A DNA stretch of 51,203 bases. Source: Alphaproteobacteria bacterium (GTDB taxonomy: Bacteria; Pseudomonadota; Alphaproteobacteria; Rhizobiales; Hyphomicrobiaceae). Positions within the stretch are counted from its first letter, which is position 1, and the number at the start of each line of letters is the position of its first letter. Under the pieces are notes generated by a model. It was not told the origin of the DNA. It saw nothing but the letters and a program-made list of their open reading frames with translations, and did no database searches. Shown piece by piece: positions 24,838 through 34,009 of this stretch. A program made the translations under genes and the position numbers. The stretch is taken from the NCBI GenBank assembly GCA_022600345.1, contig JAHZKP010000156.1, positions 1 to 51,203 of the forward strand, given 5' to 3'.

Positions 24838-25862
24838 CGTGCCTATCCCGTTAGTTCCGGAAGGCTGGATATAGCCGGGCTTGGTCGATGATTTGGCGCA
24901 TGGTTCGAGTGTGTTTTGCGACAAGCCCCTCGATGGTGCGAGCTGCAATGCGCCCAACGCCAGTTGTTGTACGGCGATTGTTGTACGGCGATTGTAGCGA
25001 AACACGAATTCATCGAGATAGGCCTGCAAATGTTGCGGGCGGACCGCGCCAGCGTGCGTTCCAAGCAACCACCGTTTCAACAGCGAGGCGTTCCAGTGGG
25101 CGCTTTGCAGCCCATCATTTTTGGCGCGCTCCTTAGTTTTTTTGCACGCTGCGCTGGTGGTCGCGGGCGCCAGGGGTGCGGCGGTTGTAGCTGGCCAATC
25201 CGTCGCTCGTCACGCCAGCCGATCGAGCAACATTAGCGTCGCAGGATCGCTTCAATGTCGGCTCATCGGCGCGCCTTGCGTGTGCCAGCCGCACGCGACC
25301 TGAGCGTTCTACCGCGACCAGCACCATCTGCTTTCCCGGGCGTTTGGACCCAACAAAAGTTTCATCCATTTCAACGCCTTGGTTAAGATGTTCGCGGTCG
25401 GGGCGGACCAGTGCTGCGCGCAATTTGTGCAGCCACGACCAAGCCGTTTTGTAGGACCCAAACCCCATGATCTGCTGCAATTCCTTGGCTGAAATCCCGT
25501 TCCGCCGCGAAGAGATTTCAAACATCGCGCGAAACCACATCTTCAGCGGTTTGCGCGTTTTCTCCAGAACCGTTCCCGATGTCAAACAGGTTTGGTGCCC
25601 GCATTCGGCGCACTCGAAACGAGTGCCACCCAGCTCCGACCAAACGTCTGTCGAGCTGCATCGCGCGCACGCTGGTTTGCCGCCCCAGCGGGCCTGGATC
25701 CAGAACGCCCGGCAGTCTTCTTCGGTCGCGAAACGTTCCTCGAATTCAATCGCGGTCTTCGAAAAATCTCGCCACAGGTCGTCTTTGTGCTTTGCCTTCC
25801 GCCACCTCCTTGTCCAGAACACAGTCTCATAAGCTTCTGCCGGAATTAAGGGGATAGGCACG
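24838..25862 (-). mobile_element. IS1595-family element, decayed
   Basis: The terminal repeats CGTGCCTATCCC-n-TTA-n-TTCCGG at 24,838-24,860 and their complement at 25,840-25,862 delimit an element of about 1.03-1.05 kb. It contains a broken IS1595-type transposase on the minus strand. Outer bases beyond the repeats (GGGCTAT and AGCCCTA) are partly conserved, so the true ends may lie a few bases further out. Confidence 0.75.
24851..25840 (-). pseudogene. IS1595-family transposase, frameshifted twice
   Basis: The order is: DLWRDFSKTAIEFEERF; a zinc ribbon (CARCSSTDVW and CAECGHQT); EISSRRNGISAKELQ; and the DDE-type domain with EMDETFVGSKRPG. The frame stops after SVQKN in a seven-A run (25,138-25,146 region), and the next frame continues AKNDGLQSAHWNASLLKRWL. 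A 14-bp tandem duplication near 24,966-24,993 shifts the frame again before the end GVGRIAARTIEGLV. There is no clear ATG ahead of DLWRDF. The gene is dead. Confidence 0.8.
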
Positions 25863-26071
25863 ATAGCCCTAGGTGCCTCGAAACCATTGAGCCGCATTGC
25901 TATTTGGCAACACGTCTCATTTACCATGTGTCTCGCCGTCACCATTATATGGTGGTTGGTGTAAAAAATTCGCAACCTAGGGGCATGGCGCAGCGCACAT
26001 AATCACCCCAATAGCTTGGGCAATCACAGACACGGTCTGTCGTACTTGGGAAGCCAATTTGAGGGGGAGCA

Positions 26072-26800
26072 ATGGCCATAAGTGAAGTATACGAGCAAGG
26101 GCAAGTTCAGCGAATTTCAGCGTGTCAATTGAGATTGTTGGGGCGCGCTTGGGCATTTGCTGATGAACGACGCGATGACATCGAAGCCCACTGGCAAACA
26201 CGGCTGAAGGAGAATCCTAAATTCTTTAATGGACGCGTGTTGGTGATGGAGCCACCTAGAATCGAGCGGGGCGTTCTTAGCGCTGATATGCTGGAAACCG
26301 ATTTTGCGAGTTTCCTCTTCTGGAAAGAAAACGGTTGCCCCAATGCGGGTTTGTGCGATGGAACTGGTTCGGCGTTGATCCGCTCGTGTGAGGGGCATGT
26401 CCTGCTGGCGAGGCAACGGGAGGGGCATCTCAATTCTGGGTTGTTAACTTTGCCGGGTGGATTTATCGACCTCAACGATGTTCGCGATGATGGCCGTGTT
26501 GATATCGATGCCAGTATCGCCAGGGAACTCTTGGAGGAGACGGGGGTTAGCGTCGGGCATTTCTCAAGGCGACCTGGATACTTGTTGACATGCGTCGGAG
26601 TGCAAATTTCGATTGTGGTAGAATTTAGGTCTGAACTTCGGGCGGTTGAACTGCGCAAGTTGCTTTGCGATCGGATTAGTGAGCAGGCTGATCCGGAGCT
26701 GGGCGACTTCGTTGTTTTTGAACAGCCTCCTTTAGAAAACCAATCAGATGTCGTTGCCCTTTCTCGCGATGTGGTGGGCGCAGTGTTGATGGGTGTGTGA
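26072..26800 (+). CDS. Nudix hydrolase
   Basis: The 242-residue product starts at ATG 26,072 after GAGGGGGAGCA. The Nudix box is present but carries an insertion: LPGGFIDLNDV, then about 15 residues, then IARELLEETGVSVG with the catalytic REx2EE core. The residues before it (GTGSALIRSCEGHVLLARQREGHL) form the usual beta-strands. Nudix enzymes hydrolyse nucleoside diphosphates linked to another moiety. The N-terminal 100 residues may select the substrate, for instance an NADH-pyrophosphatase-type arrangement without the zinc ribbon. It stands alone after the IS1595 remnant and before the glycan locus. Confidence 0.85.
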   Translation: MAISEVYEQGQVQRISACQLRLLGRAWAFADERRDDIEAHWQTRLKENPKFFNGRVLVMEPPRIERGVLSADMLETDFASFLFWKENGCPNAGLCDGTGSALIRSCEGHVLLARQREGHLNSGLLTLPGGFIDLNDVRDDGRVDIDASIARELLEETGVSVGHFSRRPGYLLTCVGVQISIVVEFRSELRAVELRKLLCDRISEQADPELGDFVVFEQPPLENQSDVVALSRDVVGAVLMGV

Positions 26801-27020
26801 GGCCTGCGGCTGCAGCCAGCCACCAGCCGCAGCCTCAGGCCGGTGGAGCGGGTTGCCGAGACGAAAGGCAGAAGATCGCATTGGCAGCAGCGGGTGGGCT
26901 GTGTCCGACTGGCCTCGCCCACTGCCCCGTGCAGCCACTTGACCTCGCTAGCCGGCTTGGTATGCAACGGCATACCGCAGCACAATGAGGGCGGTACCGG
27001 CCCCCCATGGAGAACAAGCG

Positions 27021-27770
27021 ATGCCCCCCGAGAAGACCGCCAAATATTTGGTCGTTTTTGCCGGACAGTCCAACATGTTGGGGCACAGGCTGGCCACCGG
27101 CGGCGATAAGGTTGTCAATCCGGATGTGTCGGCTTGGGCGCCTGACAGGGGCTGGCAGGTAGCACGCCACGGTACCGCGCCTTTCAATACTCGTGGCGAT
27201 TCACCCAATAACGCCGCATTGCAGTTTGCCGACACGTTGCAGCGGGCGAAGGGCGGGCGGGTATACCTCGTGGGCAACCCGGTCAATGGTTCGTCCATTG
27301 TATCGTGGCGCAACGCCAGAGCGGAGAACCTCGCCGAGCTACTGCATCGGGTGGCAGCGGCGCTGGCTAGCCCTGAACTGGCCGGGCCCGGCGAGCGCTA
27401 TGTCGACAGCCTGTTATGGTGCCAGGGCGAAAGCGACGATCCGAGTGCGACAATGGTCGAAGCCCCCCGTCTGATGGAGCGCGACGCCTATGTCGAAGCC
27501 TTTGCAGAACTGGCGGAAGTCCTTATGGCGCAGCGGTGGTGGGACGTGCGCAGTAGTCGGTTTCTCGCCAGCGAGATGGTGGAGGACGGCTGGCTCAGTG
27601 CGCGCAACGATTTCTACCGAATGCCTGCGCTCTGGCCCGAGGGGCTGCGCATGGCGGTCAGCCCTTCGGCGGGTATGGGCCATGTTGGTGACCGCGCGCA
27701 CTTTGACGGCCCGGCGTTAGTCGAGATGGGCCATCGGTTGTTTGCCCTGCGTGAGCAAATGCCGGACTGA
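27021..27770 (+). CDS. SGNH-type carbohydrate esterase (sialate O-acetylesterase-like)
   Basis: From ATG 27,021 the product has 249 residues; a start at 26,985 is possible but adds a segment without homology. The motifs are VVFAGQSNMLG (nucleophile Ser), the block with NGSSIVSW, LLWCQGESDD and the C-terminal DRAHFDGPALVEMGHRL (Asp-x-x-His). This is the DUF303/CE6-like family that removes acetyl groups from sugars. No signal peptide is seen, so it probably acts in the cytoplasm or on precursors. It opens the glycan locus and points to O-acetylated surface sugars. Confidence 0.8.
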   Translation: MPPEKTAKYLVVFAGQSNMLGHRLATGGDKVVNPDVSAWAPDRGWQVARHGTAPFNTRGDSPNNAALQFADTLQRAKGGRVYLVGNPVNGSSIVSWRNARAENLAELLHRVAAALASPELAGPGERYVDSLLWCQGESDDPSATMVEAPRLMERDAYVEAFAELAEVLMAQRWWDVRSSRFLASEMVEDGWLSARNDFYRMPALWPEGLRMAVSPSAGMGHVGDRAHFDGPALVEMGHRLFALREQMPD

Positions 27771-27878
27771 CAATGTCTCTTGCGAGGGGGCTGGGTGCAG
27801 GTTTGACTTGGCCAGCGCCAGGGCATAGAGAGGAGGAGGACGCGGAGCGGTCGAGCTTGGCCGTCCTTCCAGCAGCAC

Positions 27879-28589
27879 ATGCTGTCCAATAGCATATGGC
27901 CAAGGGTTACAGACTTGTCCCAGATAGTACTATTCGGTGACGGAAAGATCGCCGAGGAACTTTACGTCTACTTTTCCAATGACAGCGCTCACGAAGTGGT
28001 GGGCTTCACCGTCGATCGAGACCATCGCCGCCACGACAATCTTTTCGGCATGCCGGTGGTGGATTTCGAAGACGTGACTGAGCGGTTCGCACCCGAGAGT
28101 TACGCGATGTTTGTCGCGATTGGCTATCACCAGCTCAACGCGCTGCGGGAGCAGAAATTTACCCAGGCAAAGGCGAAGGGCTACCGATTGGTCAGCTACG
28201 TGTCGTCGAAAGCCGCCAATATTGGGGGGGTGAAAGTCGGCGAGAATAGCATTGTTCTGGAACACGCAACCATCCAGCCTTCGGCGCAGATCGGCGCCAA
28301 CGTCTTCGTCTGGAGCGGCAACCATGTGGGGCACCACGCCGTGGTGCGTGACCATTGCTACATCGCCGGGCACGTCACCATTGGGGGCGGCGCTGACATC
28401 GGTGCTTATGGCTTTCTAGGCATCAACGCCACTGTCGGCCACAATGTGGTGCTTGGCGAAAAGTGCCTCGTAGGTGCCGGAGCCCGGGTTCTGAAGTGCG
28501 CCGATGCCGGCAGCGTCTTCATCGAGCCGCCGACGCCCAAATTCCGTCTCGACAGTGAACATTTTCTCAAGATTAGCAGGCTGGAATGA
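27879..28589 (+). CDS. NeuD/PglD-like sugar O- or N-acyltransferase
   Basis: The 236-residue product has an N-terminal Rossmann-like PglD domain (QIVLFGDGKIAEELYVYF, VVGFTVDRDH). A left-handed beta-helix follows, made of hexapeptide repeats (ANIGGVKVGENSIVLEHATI, IGANVFVWSGNHVGHHAVV, YIAGHVTIGGGADIGAYGFLG). His in NHVGHH is the likely base. Such enzymes acylate amino sugars or sialic-acid-like sugars in surface glycans. The stop overlaps the next ATG by four bases, so it is coupled to the sulfotransferase gene. Confidence 0.85.
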   Translation: MLSNSIWPRVTDLSQIVLFGDGKIAEELYVYFSNDSAHEVVGFTVDRDHRRHDNLFGMPVVDFEDVTERFAPESYAMFVAIGYHQLNALREQKFTQAKAKGYRLVSYVSSKAANIGGVKVGENSIVLEHATIQPSAQIGANVFVWSGNHVGHHAVVRDHCYIAGHVTIGGGADIGAYGFLGINATVGHNVVLGEKCLVGAGARVLKCADAGSVFIEPPTPKFRLDSEHFLKISRLE

Positions 28590-29296
28590 CGATGGCGGAT
28601 CGTGGACGCAAACTATTCAATATTGGCTTTTCCAAGACCGGCACCACCAGCATCGAACAAGCGCTCATCGCGCTCGGCTACCGGATGTCGAAGGGGCACT
28701 GGAAGTATTACTATAACTACTACTTGCTCGCTATCGCCGTGCATGGCGACTACGATGAGCTTATCCGCTACACTAAGCAATTTGATGCCTTTTGTGACGG
28801 GCCATGGGGCGGCGGCACAGAGCTTTACAAGCGGTTGCTAACCGAATATCCCGACGCAGACTTTGTGCTCAGCCTGCGCGCGCCTGACAAATGGTATGAC
28901 TCGCTTGTCACCATGCTCTCGCTGTTCGACGACGACGAGCGCACAATACTGAGCAGCTACCACAGCAACGGGCTTTTCGGCACCGTCTATTGGTTTCGCT
29001 ACATCTTCGATATCGACGAGCTGGCGGGTAACCGTGACAAGGTGATTTCCGCCTATAATGCCTACAACGACGCAGTGCGCACCCATTTCGAACAGATTGG
29101 CAAGCCACTTCTAGTGATCGATGTATCGACCGACCCGGCACCGTGGCAGACTCTGTGCGGCTTTCTCGACAAGCCGGTGCCCGACACGCCGTTTCCGCGC
29201 CTCAACACCGCGCCGAAGGACAAGTCTGTAGCGGCCCAACGGCTGCGCAAGAACATCGCCGACCAGCTAGATCTCGATTTCCTGCTCGGCGACTGA
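28586..29296 (+). CDS. sulfotransferase-family protein
   Basis: The 236-residue product begins with the PAPS 5'-phosphosulfate loop KLFNIGFSKTGTTSIEQAL. It continues with the 3'-phosphate region DADFVLSLRAPDKWYDSLV and ends with LLVIDVSTDPAPWQTLCGFLDKPVP, all typical of the Sulfotransfer_4 / NodH-like family. It would transfer sulfate from PAPS to a sugar or lipid-linked glycan in the cytoplasm. With the acyltransferase upstream it suggests a sulfated and acylated polysaccharide, which is common in marine bacteria. Confidence 0.85.
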   Translation: MTMADRGRKLFNIGFSKTGTTSIEQALIALGYRMSKGHWKYYYNYYLLAIAVHGDYDELIRYTKQFDAFCDGPWGGGTELYKRLLTEYPDADFVLSLRAPDKWYDSLVTMLSLFDDDERTILSSYHSNGLFGTVYWFRYIFDIDELAGNRDKVISAYNAYNDAVRTHFEQIGKPLLVIDVSTDPAPWQTLCGFLDKPVPDTPFPRLNTAPKDKSVAAQRLRKNIADQLDLDFLLGD

Positions 29297-29306
29297 TGCG
29301 GCAATC

Positions 29307-30254
29307 TTATTCCACTAAACTGGCGTAGCCGAAGCCGTCGCGGCCAAAGTAGTTGCCGCAGTAGAACATAAGTGTGCGGCCGTCAGTTTCGAGGATATTG
29401 GGGTAACACACCATCTCGCTGTCCCAACCCTCGGGCGAGACGTCGATGCCAGCGCGGCTGTCGTCCCGCTGCCAACTGACGAGGTCGTCAGACCAAGCGT
29501 AGCCGATGCGGTACCCCCGTAGGCCGTTGCGAAAATCCAGTGCCGGACGGTAGGAGAACCACATGTGGTAGCGGCCCTCACGCTCGATGATCCCTTGGCC
29601 GGCATGGCATTCGGTGGGTTCACAGGTGGGCAGGCAGGTCTTGCCGTTGCGGTCCCAGGAAATTCCATCGTCCGACGTGGCATGCATCAGCTGGTAGACG
29701 CATTCCTTTCGCCCCTCGTGTTCGAGCCACTCGATGCCACCAAGATACCACATGTGCCAGTGGCCGTTGTAGAATTTCACTGTAGGCCCCTGCTGCAGGA
29801 ACGGTTCCTGCGCGGTGGGGCCGACTACGGGTCCAGGACTGTGCCGGCGAAAGCTCTGGCCCTCGTCGTTACTGATCGCGAGGCCGATAGCGCGGTTAAA
29901 CGGAACCGATACCATCCGCGTCCAGCCCACGTAATAAAGCCAGATCTCGCCGTCACGGCGCACTGTCGACAACGGGTGCAGACCGAATTCGTCAAAGGTG
30001 CCGAGCCCGCCTAACGGCAGAACTGATCCGTCGGATTGGCCGAGCACCTTACTGGGATCGGCCCGGTCAAGGTCGACGTAGCCGATTTCCGACATTGGCA
30101 ATTCGCCAACCGGTCGACGTGGGCGTACGCCGATGAAGACGCGCAGCCGGTCGGAAAGCACCAGGGGGGTGGGCACCTGGGCATAAGCGTGCATCCAACC
30201 CTCGGGATTGGGTGAGAACACTTTCCCGTGCTTGTGCCAGCGCATCGGCCTCAC
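29307..30254 (-). CDS. beta-propeller glycosidase-like protein (GH43/GH130 fold)
   Basis: The 315-residue product repeats the five-bladed propeller pattern: RLRVFIGVRPR, LHPLSTVRRDGEIWLYYVGW, AIGLAISNDEGQSFRR, TVKFYNGHWHMWYLGG, HATSDDGISWDR, YRIGYAWSDDLVSWQR and MVCYPNILETDGRTLMFYCG. It resembles GH32/43/62/130-like proteins that occur inside O-antigen and exopolysaccharide clusters. No signal peptide is visible. Whether it hydrolyses, phosphorolyses or only binds sugars cannot be told. It is the last gene of a four-gene minus-strand operon and overlaps the preceding gene by four bases. Confidence 0.75.
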   Translation of the reverse strand: MRPMRWHKHGKVFSPNPEGWMHAYAQVPTPLVLSDRLRVFIGVRPRRPVGELPMSEIGYVDLDRADPSKVLGQSDGSVLPLGGLGTFDEFGLHPLSTVRRDGEIWLYYVGWTRMVSVPFNRAIGLAISNDEGQSFRRHSPGPVVGPTAQEPFLQQGPTVKFYNGHWHMWYLGGIEWLEHEGRKECVYQLMHATSDDGISWDRNGKTCLPTCEPTECHAGQGIIEREGRYHMWFSYRPALDFRNGLRGYRIGYAWSDDLVSWQRDDSRAGIDVSPEGWDSEMVCYPNILETDGRTLMFYCGNYFGRDGFGYASLVE

Positions 30255-31291
30255 TCCTCGCTTCCGCCCTTGCGTCCGTCGGGAGGACCCAGGTCGTGCT
30301 TGGCGGCGTCGCGTACAACTTCGTCGAGCCAGTTGTGCAGGCTCTTGCCGCTTGCAGCCGCGGCCTTGTGAAACATCTCTTTCGTCTCGGGGGTGACACC
30401 TTCTAGCTTGCCGTAGAAGCGGGTGTTGAAGCTGCCGCCGCGGTGGCCGGGGAGATCAAGGTCGAAATTGCCCACCGGCTCGCCGTCGCCGACCATGTAG
30501 TCTACGACGTAATGGACATTGCCGTTGATCCATCGGATACCGACATCGCGGGCGGAGACAGGGATTAGCGCCAGCGGCGCAGGGTCAGCGAACATTGGGT
30601 TGTTATTGACGAGGATGCGGCCATAGGTGGTGTCAGCCAACCAGGGCGGCACGTTCTTCTCGGCAAACACCACCCGACCGCCGGGGCGCACCACCCGGGC
30701 CATCTCGGCCAGTCCGGCACGCTGGTCGGGGAAGTGGCCGACACCGGCAAAGCAATAGAGCGCATCGAAACTATTGTCGGCAAAGGGCAGGGCCGAGGCG
30801 TTGCCGACAGCCAGCTCTGCTGGCACCCGGTTGCCGGCGAGCCGATCGCGTGCTTGCCCCAGCATTTCAGGCGAGATGTCAATCAGCCAAGTCTCAGCGC
30901 GGTCGCCGAGGCGCTCCGAGATCAAAACGCTGTCCTTGCCGGTTCCTGCCGACACCTCCAGAACCCTGGCGTCGGGCTTGAGGTCGAGCAGATCGATCAT
31001 TCGGGTGCGAATGTCCTGCTCTTCCTCGCCGTAGAGGTCGAAAGTGATGTGAACGTTTTCGTCGTAGGTATCGGCGATGGTGGCGTAGTAGTCGCGGGCG
31101 AATTTGGCGGTGCCTTTCAGCGTTTCGTCGGGTGCGAAGTTAGGCAGGCGGTCGACAATCTCGTAGGGACGCGCGCCGCCCGAGAGGCGGCCTGTCACTA
31201 CGGTGTCGCCATCGGTCTGGGCGCCCGGATCGAGTGTCAGCGCGGCGCCGGTCTCAGGGCAGCGGTAAGTGGCGAGGGACGAGGTTCGCAT
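30251..31291 (-). CDS. class I SAM-dependent methyltransferase
   Basis: The 346-residue product has an N-terminal Trm112-like segment without zinc cysteines (SLATYRCPETGAALTL, RPYEIVDRLPNF). A Rossmann methyltransferase follows: VLEVSAGTGKDSVLI (motif I), WLIDISPEMLGQAR, AVGNASALPFADNSFDALYCF and MARVVRPGGRVVFAEK. The C-terminal ~100 residues (WINGNVHYVVDYMVG, FNTRFYGKLEGVTPETKEMF) are specific to glycan-cluster relatives. The substrate is probably a sugar nucleotide or lipid-linked sugar. It lies 17 bp downstream of the GNAT gene. Confidence 0.85.
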   Translation of the reverse strand: MRTSSLATYRCPETGAALTLDPGAQTDGDTVVTGRLSGGARPYEIVDRLPNFAPDETLKGTAKFARDYYATIADTYDENVHITFDLYGEEEQDIRTRMIDLLDLKPDARVLEVSAGTGKDSVLISERLGDRAETWLIDISPEMLGQARDRLAGNRVPAELAVGNASALPFADNSFDALYCFAGVGHFPDQRAGLAEMARVVRPGGRVVFAEKNVPPWLADTTYGRILVNNNPMFADPAPLALIPVSARDVGIRWINGNVHYVVDYMVGDGEPVGNFDLDLPGHRGGSFNTRFYGKLEGVTPETKEMFHKAAAASGKSLHNWLDEVVRDAAKHDLGPPDGRKGGSEE

Positions 31292-31308
31292 GGGTGGGTC
31301 ATTTCCGT

Positions 31309-31863
31309 CTATTGATCGAATTCGGTTGCGAGCATGTCATACCAGACGAGGTCATGCCATTTGCCGGACTTGAGGAAGGCGGCGCGCTCGGTGGCGTACG
31401 GGGTGAAGCCTAGCTTTTCGCAGACCAACCGCGATGCGTCGTTGGCTGCGGCATGGCCGATGCGGATCTTGTGCAGACCCAGCGTGCCGAAGCCGCAGGC
31501 CATGACCGCTTGCGAGGCCTCGGTGGCATAGCCCTGACGCTGTGCGTCGGGGGCGATCCAGAACGCCAGCTCGGCCCGATTCAGCGTCCAGGCCAAGTGC
31601 CGACGGCGGATGTCGATCAGCGAGACGAGACCAATCACGGTGCTTGAGGCCTCGACCAGCCAGTGATAGCCCGTGCCTGCCTCCTGAGCCGCGCGCAGCG
31701 CGTCGATCATTGCCATGGTGGAGTCGCGGTTAGGGTGAGGATCCCAGGCCAGCAGTTCCGGAATCGCGGGGTTCGACAAATGAGGCCACAGCGCATCGAC
31801 ATCATTGCGCTCGGGCGGGCGCAGCCTGAGTCGTGCAGTGGCAAGGACATCGCCGCCGCTCAC
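31309..31863 (-). CDS. GNAT acetyltransferase (RimJ/RimL type)
   Basis: The 184-residue product has the GNAT core: ATARLRLRPPERNDVDALWP, TVIGLVSLIDI, AELAFWIAPDAQRQGYATEASQAVM (acetyl-CoA pyrophosphate loop) and IRIGHAAANDASRLVCEKLGF. In this location it probably acetylates a sugar amine rather than a ribosomal protein, as in other O-antigen clusters; that is inference. The ATG overlaps the upstream stop by four bases. Confidence 0.85.
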   Translation of the reverse strand: MSGGDVLATARLRLRPPERNDVDALWPHLSNPAIPELLAWDPHPNRDSTMAMIDALRAAQEAGTGYHWLVEASSTVIGLVSLIDIRRRHLAWTLNRAELAFWIAPDAQRQGYATEASQAVMACGFGTLGLHKIRIGHAAANDASRLVCEKLGFTPYATERAAFLKSGKWHDLVWYDMLATEFDQ

Positions 31864-32600
31864 GCTGTTGAGCCCTTGACGACGTAGGCTACCGGCATCC
31901 AGCCCGGCCGAACCGCTTTTACCGGCACGCCGGGTAGCAAGCTATTGATCAAACCAGCCTCGGCGGGCGCGGTCTCAAAGCTGTAATGGTCGAACACCAT
32001 GATGCCACCAACCGTCATCCGCTCCCAAAACAATGGAATTGATTTGCGCAGAACGCTCTCAATGCCGGCATCCACCAAAAGAAGCTTGAAGTAGAGATGC
32101 GGGTGATCGTCGAAAAAAGTGTCGACGGCGTCACTGGCGAGGTCAAGGTTGTGCACCTTGACGATATTGCCCAGCTTTTGTGCCTCAATCAGGGCGCGCA
32201 CCCGCTCTTCGCTCTCCTGGTAGACTCCGTCCGACACCACCTCTTTCTCGCGCTCTGTGAACTGGCCGCCGCCGCGAAACCAGTCAAACCCGTGCACCAG
32301 CGTCGGCGCGTAGGGTTCGTGGATCTTGGTCAGTTTGGCGAACATCAGCGAGGCGGCGCCCTTGAACATGCCCAGCTCGCCCATATGGCCGGCGACATCT
32401 AGAGTCTGCTTATAAAGTTCGTACAGCGAGAAATATTTCAGCAAGGTCATCTCTCCAGCGAAGGCTGGGAAAAAATGCATGTAGTCTTCGGGCGTGTAAT
32501 CCAGCGCCTTGATGGCCTCAATTCCCTCGCCGAAATCCTTGCGCAGGTGATCGAACTTGGCGGTTTCGTACCCGCGCGACCGATAGCCCTTATTTGCCAT
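31860..32600 (-). CDS. TylF/MycF-like sugar O-methyltransferase
   Basis: Met at 32,600 (MANKGYRSRG) is preferred over the longer frame, which would run into the divergent promoter. The 246-residue product has GHMGELGMFKGAASLMFAKL, with ELGMFKG in place of the usual ECGVYKG, then TLVHGFDWFRG, LLLVDAGIESVLRKSIPLFWERMTVGGIMVFDHYSF. The acidic pair around LLVDAG fits the metal site of macrocin-type methyltransferases. It heads the minus-strand operon of four genes and is divergent from the DegT operon, with about 250 bp between. Confidence 0.75.
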   Translation of the reverse strand: MANKGYRSRGYETAKFDHLRKDFGEGIEAIKALDYTPEDYMHFFPAFAGEMTLLKYFSLYELYKQTLDVAGHMGELGMFKGAASLMFAKLTKIHEPYAPTLVHGFDWFRGGGQFTEREKEVVSDGVYQESEERVRALIEAQKLGNIVKVHNLDLASDAVDTFFDDHPHLYFKLLLVDAGIESVLRKSIPLFWERMTVGGIMVFDHYSFETAPAEAGLINSLLPGVPVKAVRPGWMPVAYVVKGSTA

Positions 32601-32848
32601 ATCAATGTACCTCGGTTCTTCCGTTGCGCCGCCGTTGCGCCCCGCAGTCGCTCCGGCCAGGTTCAAGCCGGGCAGTCCGCGCCCCTGGATATGCCCTTAG
32701 CGCAAGCACGCACGGATTGGAAGCGCCCCGAACTGAGAAGGGGCGGGCGTCGGGCGGGCTGATTGCGCCATTGCGCCGCCCCGGACGCCGGTGTAGGAAG
32801 GCGCGAGAAGCCGCTAAGACGCGGTACGGCTCGCTTCGAGGCTACAAA

Positions 32849-34006
32849 ATGAACGAATTCAAGGATATGCTGACCGTCAGCAAGCCCGACCTACCCGATT
32901 TCGATCGCTATGTTGCGGCTCTGCGCGATATCTGGGAGCTGCGGCACGTTACTAACCGGGGCAAGTATCACGGAGCGTTCGAGGAGCGACTGGCGGGGTA
33001 TCTTGGTACCGACCACCTTTCGCTGACTTGTAACGGTACAATAGCGCTTGAAGTTGCGCTGCGCGCGCTTGAGGTGACGGGTGAGGTCATCACCACGCCC
33101 TTTACCTTCGCCGCCACTGCGCATGCGATCCATTCGGTCGGCTGCACCCCGGTGTTTTGCGATATTGACCCTGAAACGATGTGCCTCGACCCGGCCCGGA
33201 TTGAGGCACTGATTACTCCCGAGACATCGGCGATCATGCCGGTCCATGTCTATGGCCGTCCTTGCAACTTGGCGGCGATTGAGGACGTTGCCCGAGTGCA
33301 TGGGCTCAAGGTGATCTACGACGCTGCGCATGCTTTCGGGGTGCGGCTGCCGGACGGCGAATCGTTGCTCGCCCAGGGCGATATCTCCATTCTCAGCCTG
33401 CACGCCACAAAGGTATTCAACACTGTCGAGGGCGGCGCCGTCATCGCCCGTGACGAGGGCGTGAAAGTCCGAGTCGAACGGTTGCTCAACTTCGGCTTAG
33501 ATCACTCTGGCTTGGTGGTCGAGCCGGGAACCAATGGCAAAATGGGCGAGCTTTCTGCTGCCTGGGGGGTGTTGCTGCTCGACGATATCGACGAGGCCAT
33601 CGCCCATCGAGGTCGGGTGGCGGCCCGCTACCGTGAGCGTTTGAGCAAGGTGGCGGGCCTCACCCTGCCCGCGCCGATGCCGGGCGTGATCCCAAACCAC
33701 ATCTACTTCCCTGTGCTGGTCGAGCAAGACTATTTGGGCGGCGCCTCGGGAGTTCAGGCTGGGCTTGTCGATAACGACATTCTCGCACGGCGCTATTTTT
33801 ATCCGCTCATCAGCAATATCGACAGTTACGCGAGCCTGCCCTCGGCCGCTCCGGAAAAGTTGCCGGTGGCCAACACCATTGCCGAGAAGGTGCTGTGCCT
33901 GCCGATCTATTCGACTCTTGCGCTCGATGATGTCGATCGGATCTGTGACCACATCACTGCTGGTGCTCTTCAGGGCGTGGCCCGGACCGCCACCTGGGGG
34001 CGCTGA
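32849..34006 (+). CDS. DegT/DnrJ/EryC1/StrS-type sugar aminotransferase
   Basis: The ATG at 32,849 is chosen because homology starts there; the frame is open for 85 more codons upstream but that part is low in similarity. The PLP lysine is Lys188 in LHATKVFNTVEGGA. Other family blocks are TCNGTIALEVALRAL, VITTPFTFAATAHAI, VFCDIDPETMCLDP, MPVHVYGRPCN and VIYDAAHAFGV. These enzymes transfer an amino group from glutamate to a keto-sugar nucleotide. It heads a seven-gene operon whose carrier-protein enzymes could then acylate the new amine. Confidence 0.9.
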   Translation: MNEFKDMLTVSKPDLPDFDRYVAALRDIWELRHVTNRGKYHGAFEERLAGYLGTDHLSLTCNGTIALEVALRALEVTGEVITTPFTFAATAHAIHSVGCTPVFCDIDPETMCLDPARIEALITPETSAIMPVHVYGRPCNLAAIEDVARVHGLKVIYDAAHAFGVRLPDGESLLAQGDISILSLHATKVFNTVEGGAVIARDEGVKVRVERLLNFGLDHSGLVVEPGTNGKMGELSAAWGVLLLDDIDEAIAHRGRVAARYRERLSKVAGLTLPAPMPGVIPNHIYFPVLVEQDYLGGASGVQAGLVDNDILARRYFYPLISNIDSYASLPSAAPEKLPVANTIAEKVLCLPIYSTLALDDVDRICDHITAGALQGVARTATWGR

Positions 34007-34009
34007 GCC

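Noticed and set aside
32594-32848. 85-codon N-terminal extension of the DegT aminotransferase
   Set aside because: It lies in the divergent promoter region, is rich in Arg and Pro, and overlaps the start of the methyltransferase on the other strand.
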